From: Bacteroidales bacterium
GTDB taxonomy: Bacteria > Bacteroidota > Bacteroidia > Bacteroidales > DTU049
DNA length: 64,000 nt
NCBI GenBank assembly: GCA_026418905.1
Contig: JAOAAK010000022.1
Coordinates: 29,010 to 93,009, forward strand
Reading direction: 5' to 3'
The notes beneath the pieces are model-generated. The model ran no database searches. It was not told the DNA's origin and was given only the letters and a program-made list of their open reading frames with translations. Made by a program: the position numbers and the translations under genes. Of this stretch, positions 1 to 8,586 are shown piece by piece. Each line of letters opens with the position of its first letter. Position 1 is the stretch's first letter.

Positions 1-1353
1 AATGTTAGTATTTCCAATAACATTGGAGTCAATGATAGCTGTTTGGCCACTTTGAACATTGACCAGGTATGAAGTACCTGTACCAACTGTAATGTTATTA
101 AATTGATTAAGACGTACAAGATGATTATGACCAGAAGCAGTATAAGTATATATGCCATAAAAAGATGAACTACCAGCAATTGTTATATTATTGAATGCAT
201 TATTCACAATATTTTCCCAACCAGAACCAGGACTACCAAGGTTATAGTAGCCATATGTAGTTCCAGAAGTTGCTGTTCGATTAAATAAAGTCACCTGATT
301 TCCAGAGATAGTTTTATTAAGCGTTCCATTGCTAGAGTATATGAAATAAACAGATCCAGTTGACGAGAAATTATTACCTTGAAAAATGTTACTTAAGTAA
401 GTTTCATTATTTACCGTATTACCATTGTAAATATAGTAAGTCACGCTATTGACTGATGTGTTACCTAATAAGATAAAATTATTGTTAACAGTTAAATTAC
501 CTAATACACCGGAAGAAAAGAAAATACCGTATAATGTAGATGTGTGGTTATTGCTTACAATGTTGTTGTTGGTAACAGCAAGATCGCGAGCATAAATGTA
601 ATAAATTCCATAGGTTGCTGAAGCATTTCCACCTCCATAGTTCCATACAGCACACCGATCTATGGAAATTGCAGAATCACATAAATTGGCGCTGTTGAAT
701 CCTCTCACGTATATTCCTGCATGGGTTTGGACTATAGTGTCTCGACTCAAAAATATGTTTTTATTTTTTCCAGACGGAACCGATACGGTTACACCTGTTG
801 CAGAAGATGGACTTGTTGTTCCGTTGCCTATGTAAATTCCCATTACATACCCACTAGATCCACTTGTCATTTGAATTTTTGAGCCTTCTATCAAAATATT
901 CTGACATCCATTGGTTCCATCAGGTTTGTGAGTCAGTATTCCATATTCAATTCCCTGATTTAATGATGCAATATCAATTCCCCTCCATGTTAAATAATCA
1001 GTCCCACTAAACTGAATTACAGCGTCTCCATATCCTCCTAAAATAGATGTGCTAACACTACCCCCATCCGTTCGCTGAATTTTTGGCTTAGGTCCAATTC
1101 CATCCCAAGTAAATTCAATTGGTTTAGCTGCAGTACCTGTAGCAGTAAGGAGCAACACATTTGTTATAGACTCTACATAGCCACCTTGAACAATAAATGT
1201 AACGCCCCCTTGTCCGACACCGTAGGTGTTCAAACTATCAAAGGCGGAAGCTATGGTGGGGTAATTGGCACTAGGAATGTTTCGCACCCCTGCAATTTGC
1301 GCTTGCATAACCACAACAATCACCGCCCCTAATAAAAAACTCCATTTTTTCAT
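1..1353 (-). CDS. Secreted beta-helix surface protein, 5' part only
   Basis: The reading frame is open from an ATG at 1353 down to the left edge (451 codons), so the C-terminus is missing. Residues 1-18 form a signal peptide (MKKWSFLLGAVIVVVMQA). A segment rich in Gly and Thr follows (IPSANYPTIASAFDSLN near residue 26). From about residue 200 the chain shows degenerate repeats with Asn ladders and YGIY/YYIY-type strands (NNNIVSNNHTS, NNITIAGSSSFYGIY), a pattern expected of a right-handed parallel beta-helix. Large proteins of this build in Bacteroidota are usually exported, often by the type IX system through a C-terminal sorting domain. That domain would lie outside the window, so the export route is inference. 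A TAATTT-like -7 box (TAAATTTG) lies just upstream. Function is unknown; adhesion or polysaccharide binding is possible. Confidence 0.85.
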   Translation of the reverse strand, partial: MKKWSFLLGAVIVVVMQAQIAGVRNIPSANYPTIASAFDSLNTYGVGQGGVTFIVQGGYVESITNVLLLTATGTAAKPIEFTWDGIGPKPKIQRTDGGSVSTSILGGYGDAVIQFSGTDYLTWRGIDIASLNQGIEYGILTHKPDGTNGCQNILIEGSKIQMTSGSSGYVMGIYIGNGTTSPSSATGVTVSVPSGKNKNIFLSRDTIVQTHAGIYVRGFNSANLCDSAISIDRCAVWNYGGGNASATYGIYYIYARDLAVTNNNIVSNNHTSTLYGIFFSSGVLGNLTVNNNFILLGNTSVNSVTYYIYNGNTVNNETYLSNIFQGNNFSSTGSVYFIYSSNGTLNKTISGNQVTLFNRTATSGTTYGYYNLGSPGSGWENIVNNAFNNITIAGSSSFYGIYTYTASGHNHLVRLNQFNNITVGTGTSYLVNVQSGQTAIIDSNVIGNTNI

Positions 1354-1376
1354 AAACATTTGTTTTAATGTTGAAG

Positions 1377-1384
1377 CAAATTTA
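1377..1384 (-). promoter_or_regulatory. -7 promoter element of the beta-helix gene
   Basis: Read on the minus strand this is TAAATTTG, a match to the Bacteroidota -7 consensus TAnnTTTG. It ends 23 bases before the ATG of the beta-helix protein gene. Confidence 0.6.
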
Positions 1385-1613
1385 TGATAAATTATTAAAT
1401 TGTCAATTAAAAAATCTATCCAACAACAGATTTATATCCACACTTGAATCAAGTGACAAACAACATACTCCCTACTATGTGCCTTGAAAAATGCTACTAA
1501 TTTTACCATGAATCATGGAAAATTATTAGTAAACAATTACAGCACCATGGAAATGAAAATGGTTTTTATCTATTTCTTTAGTTTATTCTTTTACTGATTG
1601 TAAAAACTTCATG

Positions 1614-1621
1614 TATATTTG
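1614..1621 (+). promoter_or_regulatory. -7 promoter element, nearly leaderless gene
   Basis: TATATTTG matches the TAnnTTTG consensus and ends only 5 bases before the ATG at 1627. A TTG at 1598-1600 may be part of the -33 region. Confidence 0.6.
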
Positions 1622-1626
1622 CTCTG

Positions 1627-2637
1627 ATGAAGAGAAAAGTAATTTTTTTGTTCACATTCCTCCTTTCGTTCCTATTGACGAAACCACAAAATAAAAAAGA
1701 GACTCAACCTATATACCTTGACTCTATGAAAATCTGTATGAATATTATGTTCAATGCCCATTTCGACATGGAACGCCTTAAAGCACATGAACAATTCAGA
1801 CGTTACTTTTTGCAAAATATTCGACGAGATGATGTTTTCAACATCAATTTTGATTCATTGCCAATTATTACATGGGTTTCACCCTCGGATGAACAATTTC
1901 GAATTTTCACCTATGCCTTCCCTCTTGAAGATAATGCTCGGTACGAAATATATGGTTACATGGTCATTCGAGGTAAACCTAACAAAGTCGTTGAACTAAA
2001 AAACATCAAACTTTCACCTTCTGAAAATCCAGAAAAAACCATATTAAAAAATGGTAATTGGTACCCTGCCGTATATTACCAGCTTGTCGAAGAAAAATAT
2101 AAGGGCGAAAAATATTTTTTGCTCATAGGATGGAACGGAGAAAACCCATTCTATCGTGAGAAAATTATTGAAACACTTGGGTTTGATTTTCACGGAATGC
2201 CCGTTTTTGGTAAAAATTATTTTAAAGGTAAAGGATATGGCCAAAAAAAGCGGATTATTCTCAGGTATAGCCCTGAAGCACTAGTGATTGCTCGATATCA
2301 ATCGATCACTTATCGCTTAATTACTACCACACGAAAAGAAAAAAAACAAAAAAAAGATAAAAAGAACAAAAACGATTTTCAAGCCCAAAAGGGTTGGACA
2401 AAAAAAACTACAATTAAAGAAATTAATGAAAATCTTGTGGTATTTGATAATCTGGCACCAATTGCTAAGGATTTTGAAGGAATGTTCTCATTTTATTTCC
2501 CTCGCGACGATATGATGAATGGCCTTCGTTTCAAAAAAGGCAAATGGGAACATGTACCACTTACTAACATAGTAGTTGAAAGAAACACCCGAAAAGTTGA
2601 ACATGGCATTACACCTCCTGACTGGAAGAAGTATTAG
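1627..2637 (+). CDS. Secreted protein of unknown function, 336 aa
   Basis: The N-terminus is a signal peptide (hydrophobic residues 5-18) with no lipobox cysteine, so a soluble periplasmic or surface protein is expected. The rest is rich in aromatic residues and beta-strand-like, with a motif YFLLIGWNGENPFYREKIIE around residue 160. A very lysine-rich stretch near residues 234-250 (KEKKQKKDKKNKND) looks like an exposed linker. I recognise no catalytic motif. The ATG is placed directly behind a good -7 box, which supports the start. The gene stands alone between the divergent beta-helix gene and the convergent lon gene, so the context gives no function. Confidence 0.8.
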   Translation: MKRKVIFLFTFLLSFLLTKPQNKKETQPIYLDSMKICMNIMFNAHFDMERLKAHEQFRRYFLQNIRRDDVFNINFDSLPIITWVSPSDEQFRIFTYAFPLEDNARYEIYGYMVIRGKPNKVVELKNIKLSPSENPEKTILKNGNWYPAVYYQLVEEKYKGEKYFLLIGWNGENPFYREKIIETLGFDFHGMPVFGKNYFKGKGYGQKKRIILRYSPEALVIARYQSITYRLITTTRKEKKQKKDKKNKNDFQAQKGWTKKTTIKEINENLVVFDNLAPIAKDFEGMFSFYFPRDDMMNGLRFKKGKWEHVPLTNIVVERNTRKVEHGITPPDWKKY

Positions 2638-2669
2638 CTTTTTAAGCAAATCTTTGCAATTTTCATGAA

Positions 2670-5096
2670 TTATTTTTTTACCAAGACATGCGGCAAAACT
2701 TCGTACATTTCATCAACATAATGAAAGATTAGCCCTTCAAGATAGTGTTTTTCAATCTCTTCGACGTTGGCCCTGTTTTCACTAGAAAGAATAATATGCT
2801 TGATACCAGCACGTTTGGCAGCAAGAATCTTTTCTTTAATCCCTCCAACTGGTAAGACCTTACCACGTAATGTGATTTCACCTGTCATAGCAACATCCGT
2901 ACGAACAGGAATGTTTTTAAAAAGACTAACCAATGACGTAAAAATAGTTATACCAGCCGAGGGACCATCTTTAGGCGTAGCCCCTTCTGGAATATGTACA
3001 TGCACATTATATTTTTCAAAATCATCTTCACTGATACCAAGTTCTGCTGCGTTGGCTTTGATGTATTCATAAGCCAAGGTTACTGATTCTTTCATCACAT
3101 CACCAAGATTACCAGTCATGGTGATGTTGCCCTTACCTTTACTGAGAGAAGATTCAATAAAAAGAATTTCGCCTCCATAAATAGTCCATGCCAATCCAGT
3201 TGCGAGCCCCACCATAGGTTTTTTAAGTGCTTTCTCCTTCTGGAAAATGGGGATACCTAAGAAAACTGGTATGTCTTTAACCTTAATTGTTCCCATCTTT
3301 TCACCTTGCACATAACGCGCTGCATAACCTCGAATAATCTTAGCAATATTTCTTTCAAGCATTCTTACACCTGATTCTCGTGTATAGTCGCAAATGATTC
3401 TCGATATGACGGTTGGAGTAAATTTTAACCCACTGTTTTCCATGCCGTTTTCAATTAGTTGTTTGGGAACAAGGTGTCTCATAGCAATCTGAACTTTTTC
3501 TTCCTGAGTATAACCACTAAGTTCTATGATTTCCATACGATCCCGCAAAGCAGGATGAATTGTTGTCAAAGTATTGGCGGTTGCAAGAAAAAAAACTTTT
3601 GAAAGGTCATACTCAATTTCCAGGTAATTATCATAAAAATTGGTATTCTGTTCAGGATCAAGAATTTCAAGAAGAGCTGCTTGAGGATCACCTTGCACGT
3701 TCATGCCTGCCACTTTGTCAATCTCATCTAGCACGAACAACGGATTGGAAGATTTGGCTTTACGTATGCCTTGTATGATTCGGCCAGGCATAGCACCAAT
3801 GTACGTTTTTCGATGACCCCTAAGCTCAGCTTCATCCCGTAAACCTCCCAATGACATTCTTACATATTTTCTTCCCAAGGCTCGAGCAATGGATTTGCCC
3901 AATGATGTTTTACCTACTCCAGGAGGTCCTACTAAACATAAAATAGGAGATTTAAGTTCCTTTTTGAGTTTCAAGACAGCCAAAAATTCAATAATACGTT
4001 CTTTAACTTTTTCCAAGCCAAAATGATCCTCATCCAAAATTTTTCTTGCATGAATTATGTCGAAATTGTCTTCAGTATACTCGTTCCAAGGCAAATCAAC
4101 TAGAAAATCTAGATAGTTTAGCTGGATGCTGAATTCAGCTGCCATAGGATTCATCCTGCGAAGTTTTGCCAATTCTTTTTCAAAAGCTTCCTTAACTCGA
4201 TCGTCCCATTTTTTCTGGGCAGCCTTTTTCTCAATTTCCTGTATTTCTTGTTCATGGGGAGCACCACCTAGTTCTTCCTGAATAGCTTTTAGTTGCACAT
4301 TTAAAAAATAGTCTCTTTGCTGTTTATCGATGTCACTTTTAACTTTTTCATGAATTTTTTCTTTGATCAGAATAAATTGATAATCTTTTTCAAGGTATTT
4401 AAGTATTTCAGTAGCAAGAGCTTCATAATCATCAATTTCTAGCAATTTTTGCTTCTCTACATGTGAAATCTTTAAGTTGGAAGCAATCACATTCAATAAA
4501 AAAACCGGATTATCAATTTTTTGTATTGAAGTATAAACGGATTGATCGCGTCCTTCGGGATCATGCTGTGCAATGTTTTGAATCGTTTCTTTAATGCTAG
4601 TTATGAGAATTTGAAAGTTAATATCATCAAGAATTTTATAATTAATTTCTCTATCCAAAGTTTCGATACGAGCCTTGTAAAAAGGTTCTTCTTGAACAAC
4701 GGAAAGAATGCGGAATCGGTTTTTTCCTTGTACAATAGCAGTAACGGTATTGTCAGGCATTTTGAGGATCTTGAGCACATCTGCCAAAGTGCCAACTGAA
4801 AAAATGTCAGAAGGAGTAGGATTATCTATGTTAGCATCTACTTGCGCTACAATCCCAATAATGGTTTTAGTTTGCTCAACAGTTCGAATGAGTTCAAGCG
4901 ATTTACGTCTGCCAATCGTAATGGGCATAATAATGCCAGGGAAAAGTACAGTATTACGTAGGATCATAATGGGCACTTCGTCATCCACTGATTCTTCCAA
5001 TAAATTCAAATTCTCTTGAGTAGTGGTCAAAGAAATGAAATCTTCATTCACAGGATCATGAGTCTGTAAATCAAATAAATCGAAATCTTTCTTCAT
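2670..5096 (-). CDS. lon: ATP-dependent protease Lon
   Basis: Lon is a cytosolic AAA+ serine protease that degrades misfolded and regulatory proteins. The N-terminal substrate-binding domain begins near residue 42 ([13 protein letters not shown]). The ATPase domain carries Walker [14 protein letters not shown] near residue 391 and Walker [10 protein letters not shown]. The C-terminal protease has the catalytic Ser in PKDGPSAGI (about residue 712) and the catalytic Lys in [14 protein letters not shown] (about 755), so the Ser-Lys dyad is intact. About 808 residues is normal length. I chose the ATG at 5096 (MKKDFDLFD); the frame extends 11 codons further to a TTG, which is less likely. It is the third gene of the rpmE2-glmU-lon unit, 48 bases behind glmU. 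Confidence 0.97.
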   Translation of the reverse strand: MKKDFDLFDLQTHDPVNEDFISLTTTQENLNLLEESVDDEVPIMILRNTVLFPGIIMPITIGRRKSLELIRTVEQTKTIIGIVAQVDANIDNPTPSDIFSVGTLADVLKILKMPDNTVTAIVQGKNRFRILSVVQEEPFYKARIETLDREINYKILDDINFQILITSIKETIQNIAQHDPEGRDQSVYTSIQKIDNPVFLLNVIASNLKISHVEKQKLLEIDDYEALATEILKYLEKDYQFILIKEKIHEKVKSDIDKQQRDYFLNVQLKAIQEELGGAPHEQEIQEIEKKAAQKKWDDRVKEAFEKELAKLRRMNPMAAEFSIQLNYLDFLVDLPWNEYTEDNFDIIHARKILDEDHFGLEKVKERIIEFLAVLKLKKELKSPILCLVGPPGVGKTSLGKSIARALGRKYVRMSLGGLRDEAELRGHRKTYIGAMPGRIIQGIRKAKSSNPLFVLDEIDKVAGMNVQGDPQAALLEILDPEQNTNFYDNYLEIEYDLSKVFFLATANTLTTIHPALRDRMEIIELSGYTQEEKVQIAMRHLVPKQLIENGMENSGLKFTPTVISRIICDYTRESGVRMLERNIAKIIRGYAARYVQGEKMGTIKVKDIPVFLGIPIFQKEKALKKPMVGLATGLAWTIYGGEILFIESSLSKGKGNITMTGNLGDVMKESVTLAYEYIKANAAELGISEDDFEKYNVHVHIPEGATPKDGPSAGITIFTSLVSLFKNIPVRTDVAMTGEITLRGKVLPVGGIKEKILAAKRAGIKHIILSSENRANVEEIEKHYLEGLIFHYVDEMYEVLPHVLVKK

Positions 5097-5144
5097 AGAA
5101 CAGTACTTAAACTTGCTTTTTACTTTCAATTAAAATGCCAGAAA

Positions 5145-6359
5145 CTATTTTCTCTCGTTTCTCTCTAGATCGAAAATATGAGTTAGCACTTTTTTTTCCG
5201 TTTCAGAAAGACTAAGACCTCGCCGTTCTTTCATACGTTCTATACTAAGAAAGGCTTTCTCCAACTGATACACAATATATTTACCCGGCTCACCCCAAGT
5301 AAAAGAAGGAATAAAATTTTTATGAAATCCACTTCCATATAAATTGCAACTCACACCAATGACAGTTCCTGTGTTAAACATCGTATTGATAGAACATTTG
5401 GTATGATCTCCCATGATAAGTCCGCAAAATTGTAAACCGGTTCGTATAAAAGATTTTTCAACATAACTCCATAGTTTTACTTCGTCGTACGTATTTTTTA
5501 GATTGCTATTATTGCTATCTGCCCCAATATTACACCATTCACCAATCACAGCATTACCAATAAAACCATCGTGTGCTTTGTTGGAAAATCCCAAAAATAC
5601 ACTATTATTTACTTCTCCACCAACTTTGCAATATGGGCCAAGTGAGGTTGGACCGTAAATTTTTGCTCCCATTTTAAGAACTCCATGCTCGCCCAAAGCA
5701 AAAGGTCCACGAATGGAGCAATTTTCCATAACTTCAGCATCTTTACCAATATAAATCGGTCCCGTTGAAGCATTTAAAATGGAAAACTCTACCCGTGCTC
5801 CCTCTTCTATAAAAATGTTTTTCTCATTCAAACTTTTATTTCCTGCTGAAAGATGAGCAGATGTCCTGCCACGAGTTATTAGATTAAAATCAAAACGAAT
5901 CCCAACATCAGCTTTCGAAAAAATATCCCAAGAATAATTAATTTTATCAGCCCGTGTAATATTTTTTTTTGAAAATTTTGGTATAAACGGTTGAGGGTCA
6001 AAATAATCATTAAAATTTAAATTTATTTTTCCTAGTTCTTGGACAAAGGCAATCAAGTTTTGATTTTCATCTAAAAGCACATCATCGTGCCCAAGTTGTA
6101 CGATTTTTTCTGCCAGTTGAATATCAGGAAGGTAAGACCCGTTCACTAAAATACAATCGCCATGCTCCATGGAAATTGGATATAACTCTCGCAAATATAT
6201 AGGCGATAAAACCTCAATAGTAATATTGGGCAAAATTTTACACCAACGTTCATAAATAGTTAATATACCCACACGCAAAAAACTGACGGGTCTTGTAAAT
6301 GTTAGAGGTAAAAGGTGTAACCTTTCTTTTCCGTCAAATAAAACAATTCTAGTTTGCAA
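5145..6359 (-). CDS. glmU: Alternative GlmU: UDP-GlcNAc pyrophosphorylase/acetyltransferase-like
   Basis: The protein fits the Bacteroidota alternative GlmU family, which is thought to make UDP-N-acetylglucosamine for peptidoglycan and LPS. The N-terminal part has a nucleotidyltransferase-like start (VLFDGKERLHLLPLTFTRPV, residues 6-25). The C-terminal half shows left-handed beta-helix hexapeptide repeats (IYIGKDAEVMENCSI, GAKIYGPTSLGPYCKVGGEV, IGEWCNIGADSNNSN) typical of acyltransferases. The best start is an unusual TTG at 6359, because the family motif begins within seven residues and no in-frame ATG lies upstream in the short gap behind rpmE2. Exact sugar specificity is inferred from the family, so the symbol is by analogy. 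Confidence 0.8.
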   Translation of the reverse strand: MQTRIVLFDGKERLHLLPLTFTRPVSFLRVGILTIYERWCKILPNITIEVLSPIYLRELYPISMEHGDCILVNGSYLPDIQLAEKIVQLGHDDVLLDENQNLIAFVQELGKINLNFNDYFDPQPFIPKFSKKNITRADKINYSWDIFSKADVGIRFDFNLITRGRTSAHLSAGNKSLNEKNIFIEEGARVEFSILNASTGPIYIGKDAEVMENCSIRGPFALGEHGVLKMGAKIYGPTSLGPYCKVGGEVNNSVFLGFSNKAHDGFIGNAVIGEWCNIGADSNNSNLKNTYDEVKLWSYVEKSFIRTGLQFCGLIMGDHTKCSINTMFNTGTVIGVSCNLYGSGFHKNFIPSFTWGEPGKYIVYQLEKAFLSIERMKERRGLSLSETEKKVLTHIFDLERNERK

Positions 6360-6376
6360 GGATGGGTCAATTTTTC

Positions 6377-6649
6377 TTATTCTTCGTCGAATTGACTTTT
6401 ATAATGCTTTTTGTACTTACTCATAAATTTATCCACACGGCCAGTAGTATCAACCAATTTCATCTTACCTGTAAAAAAGGGATGAGACGTGTTTGATATT
6501 TCTAGTTTAACAAGGGGATACTCTTTCCCATCCTCCCATACAATGGTTTCTTTGGTTTGTGCCGTGGAACGAGTAAGAAACGCGTAATTGTTTGATACAT
6601 CCTTAAAAACTACTAGTCGATAATTTTCTGGATGAATTCCTTTTTTCAT
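6377..6649 (-). CDS. rpmE2: Ribosomal protein L31 type B
   Basis: The 90-residue protein matches large-subunit ribosomal protein L31 of the type B (zinc-free) class: [17 protein letters not shown] at the start, then FLTRST and [20 protein letters not shown], then a basic tail. No CxxC zinc motif is present. The frame continues upstream, but the ATG at 6649 is the family start and lies 24 bases after a -7 box. It heads a minus-strand unit with glmU and lon (17-base gap to glmU) and is divergent from rpmH, so two ribosomal protein genes share a 97-base promoter region. Confidence 0.95.
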   Translation of the reverse strand: MKKGIHPENYRLVVFKDVSNNYAFLTRSTAQTKETIVWEDGKEYPLVKLEISNTSHPFFTGKMKLVDTTGRVDKFMSKYKKHYKSQFDEE

Positions 6650-6673
6650 ACGATGATCTCCATTTTGAGTTTG

Positions 6674-6681
6674 CAAAGTTA
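6674..6681 (-). promoter_or_regulatory. -7 promoter element of rpmE2-glmU-lon
   Basis: TAACTTTG on the minus strand, an exact TAnnTTTG match, in the divergent rpmE2/rpmH intergenic region. Confidence 0.6.
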
Positions 6682-6692
6682 ATACTTTTTTG

Positions 6693-6722
6693 TTTTGTAA
6701 ATAAAAATTTTTCATACCTTTG
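6693..6722 (+). promoter_or_regulatory. Promoter of rpmH
   Basis: A TTTTG (6693-6697) and a TACCTTTG (6715-6722) are separated by 17 bases, as expected for the -33 and -7 elements of the Bacteroidota housekeeping sigma factor. Confidence 0.65.
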
Positions 6723-6746
6723 CAAAGCTGAAAACTTACTTGCTTT

Positions 6747-6905
6747 ATGAAAAGAACGTACCAACCTTCAGTTAGAAAAAGAAGAAACAAGCACGGTTTC
6801 CGCAAAAGAATGTCGACCCTCGATGGTAGAAAAATCCTTGCTAGAAGGCGTGCAAAAGGCAGGAAAAAACTAACCGTATCGGACGAGAAAATTCGTAAAT
6901 ATTAA
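6747..6905 (+). CDS. rpmH: Ribosomal protein L34
   Basis: This 52-residue protein is easily missed because of its size. It begins [20 protein letters not shown] and contains [20 protein letters not shown], the diagnostic L34 sequence, so it is a large-subunit ribosomal protein. A good promoter lies 24 bases upstream. In many bacteria rpmH neighbours rnpA and dnaA; here it is instead followed by trmB after 56 bases and is divergent from rpmE2. Confidence 0.97.
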   Translation: MKRTYQPSVRKRRNKHGFRKRMSTLDGRKILARRRAKGRKKLTVSDEKIRKY

Positions 6906-6961
6906 AAGCTGTATCATATCACCATCTTCTACTATCTAGCAGTGATGAAGCTCTATTAAAG

Positions 6962-7648
6962 ATGGGCAAAAAGAAGTTGCAGCGTTTTGCCGAAAATAAG
7001 ACATTTTCTCACGTATTTGAGTGTAGCTATGACAAACTGGTACCTCATGGTTTTCCTTTAAAAGGATTCTGGCAGAAAAATTTTTTCAACAACAACAATC
7101 CCATCATTTTAGAATTAGGATGTGGTAAAGCAGAATATACCTTGAGTTTAGCTCAGATTTTCCCTAAATTCAACTACATTGGCGTCGATCAAAAGGGAGC
7201 TCGATTGTGGAAAGGTGCTAAATATGTGCAAGAAAAAGGTCTCACAAATGTGGCTTTTATTCGATCCCAAATTGGCTTGTTACCCTACTGGTTTGATCAT
7301 AACGAAGTGGAAGAAATGTGGATAACTTTCCCAGATCCACAGCCTGGCGGTAGAAAAAACAAGAGGCTGACATCTTACCGATACCTCCAGTTTTATCGTC
7401 AATTTCTCAAAGATCATGGAAAAATTCACGTAAAAACTGATAATGAAGAAGTTTTTTATGATTTGACTCATCTTTGCCAACAAAGTAACTTTCCTATTTT
7501 ATTCCAAAGTGATGATATTGACAAACTTCCACACAATTTTCTCTTGCACGATATTCAAACTTATTATGAAAAGATGTGGCGACAACAAGGGAAAAAAATT
7601 AAGTATATTTGCTTTGCCCTACCTCATCAAGATGAAGGCTGGGAGTAA
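6962..7648 (+). CDS. trmB: tRNA (guanine-N7)-methyltransferase TrmB
   Basis: TrmB methylates G46 in the variable loop of many tRNAs, using S-adenosylmethionine. The SAM-binding motif ELGCGKAEYT is at residues 51-60, followed by the acidic loop IGVDQKGARLW. The family signature ITFPDPQP is at residues 121-128, and the HVKTDNEEVFYD segment follows. At 228 residues the protein has the normal length. No separate promoter is visible, so it is probably co-transcribed with rpmH. Its 3' end overlaps the next gene by 17 bases. Confidence 0.96.
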   Translation: MGKKKLQRFAENKTFSHVFECSYDKLVPHGFPLKGFWQKNFFNNNNPIILELGCGKAEYTLSLAQIFPKFNYIGVDQKGARLWKGAKYVQEKGLTNVAFIRSQIGLLPYWFDHNEVEEMWITFPDPQPGGRKNKRLTSYRYLQFYRQFLKDHGKIHVKTDNEEVFYDLTHLCQQSNFPILFQSDDIDKLPHNFLLHDIQTYYEKMWRQQGKKIKYICFALPHQDEGWE

Positions 7649-7979
7649 AAAAGATTTTTTCGAACTCGTATGGGAAGTGGTGAAAAAAATACCACAGGGG
7701 AGAGTCACTACCTATGGAGCCATCGCACGATATCTTGGCTCTGGTCTATCGGCTCGAGTAGTAGGATATGCTTTAAATGCTTCCAAGCGTTCGAAGGACT
7801 TTATTCCTGCCCATCGTGTCGTGAACCGCAATGGCGTTTTGACAGGTAAGCACCATTTTGGTAGCCAATATGCTATGGAAACACTTCTCCGTATGGAAGG
7901 TATTGAAGTAGAAAACGACCAAATAGTACGTTTCAAGGAACTTTTATGGGATCCCCTTGAAGAATTAAAAAATGAGTAA
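7632..7979 (+). CDS. Alkyltransferase-like (ATL) protein without the active cysteine
   Basis: The 115-residue protein has the DNA-binding fold of O6-alkylguanine-DNA alkyltransferases: IPQGRVTTYGAIARYLG, then the recognition-helix region SARVVGYALNA. The active-site motif is PAHRVVN instead of PCHRV, so Ala60 replaces the methyl-accepting Cys. Such ATL proteins are known to bind O6-alkylguanine and hand the lesion to nucleotide excision repair rather than repair it. I chose the ATG at 7632 because the domain begins there. The upstream extension of the frame lies inside trmB. The gene overlaps nadD by 8 bases. Confidence 0.9.
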   Translation: MKAGSKKDFFELVWEVVKKIPQGRVTTYGAIARYLGSGLSARVVGYALNASKRSKDFIPAHRVVNRNGVLTGKHHFGSQYAMETLLRMEGIEVENDQIVRFKELLWDPLEELKNE

Positions 7980-8550
7980 TAATATCGTTCTTTTTTTTGG
8001 TAGTTTTAATCCACCTCATGTCGGACATTTTGTTTTAGCTAATTATGTTTTAAACCTTCCTTATGTCAATGAGGTTTGGTTTGTAGTATCACCTCAAAAT
8101 CCTTTAAAAAACTCATCCAGTCTAGCACCCGCTCGTACCCGTCTCGAAATGGTTAGAAGGGCCATCGGTAATTTTCCATATTTCAAACCTTGTGATATTG
8201 AGTTTTATTTACCCCCTCCCCACTATACTATTCATACGCTTATTAAATTAGAAGAAAAATACTCAGATAAAACTTTTTACTTGCTTATGGGTTCAGACAA
8301 CCTCCAAACTTTTCATAAATGGAAATCCTATCAGACCATTCTAGATTATTATCATATTCTTGTTTATCCACGAAAAGGTTTTGAAAACAACCCTTACCCA
8401 TCTCAAAAAAACATCATAATTTTAGATGGACCCCTTTTGGAATTAAGTAGTAGTTACGTTCGTGAACTTATCAGCCAGAAGAAAAATTTTCGTTTTATGG
8501 TCCCTGAGCCAGTTTATCAAATGATTGTGAAAGAAAACTTGTATTTTTAA
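7972..8550 (+). CDS. nadD: Nicotinate-nucleotide adenylyltransferase
   Basis: NadD joins nicotinate mononucleotide and ATP to give deamido-NAD in NAD biosynthesis. The N-terminal nucleotide-binding motif FFGSFNPPHVGHF has the HxGH signature at residues 16-19. Further on, LLMGSDNLQTFHKWK and the C-terminal SSSYVRELI (the ISSTxIR-like motif) are conserved. Length (192 residues) is normal. It is the last gene of the rpmH-trmB-ATL-nadD series, with its start inside the end of the ATL gene. Confidence 0.95.
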   Translation: MSNNIVLFFGSFNPPHVGHFVLANYVLNLPYVNEVWFVVSPQNPLKNSSSLAPARTRLEMVRRAIGNFPYFKPCDIEFYLPPPHYTIHTLIKLEEKYSDKTFYLLMGSDNLQTFHKWKSYQTILDYYHILVYPRKGFENNPYPSQKNIIILDGPLLELSSSYVRELISQKKNFRFMVPEPVYQMIVKENLYF

Positions 8551-8557
8551 AAAAAAC

Positions 8558-8565
8558 TATCTTTG
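8558..8565 (+). promoter_or_regulatory. -7 promoter element of the small secreted protein gene
   Basis: TATCTTTG, an exact consensus match, ends 21 bases before the ATG at 8587. Confidence 0.6.
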
Positions 8566-8586
8566 TGGTAACAAAAAATAATTTTT

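Noticed and set aside
200..760. Direct repeats or a CRISPR-like array in the left end
   Set aside because: The similarity is at protein level (degenerate beta-helix repeats); there are no identical DNA repeats with regular spacers.
2767..3072. A 101-codon frame opposite lon
   Set aside because: Antisense to conserved Lon protease-domain codons, no promoter, no recognisable product.
5097..5129. Longer Lon N-terminus beginning at a TTG
   Set aside because: Adds 11 residues without family support; ATG at 5096 is normal.
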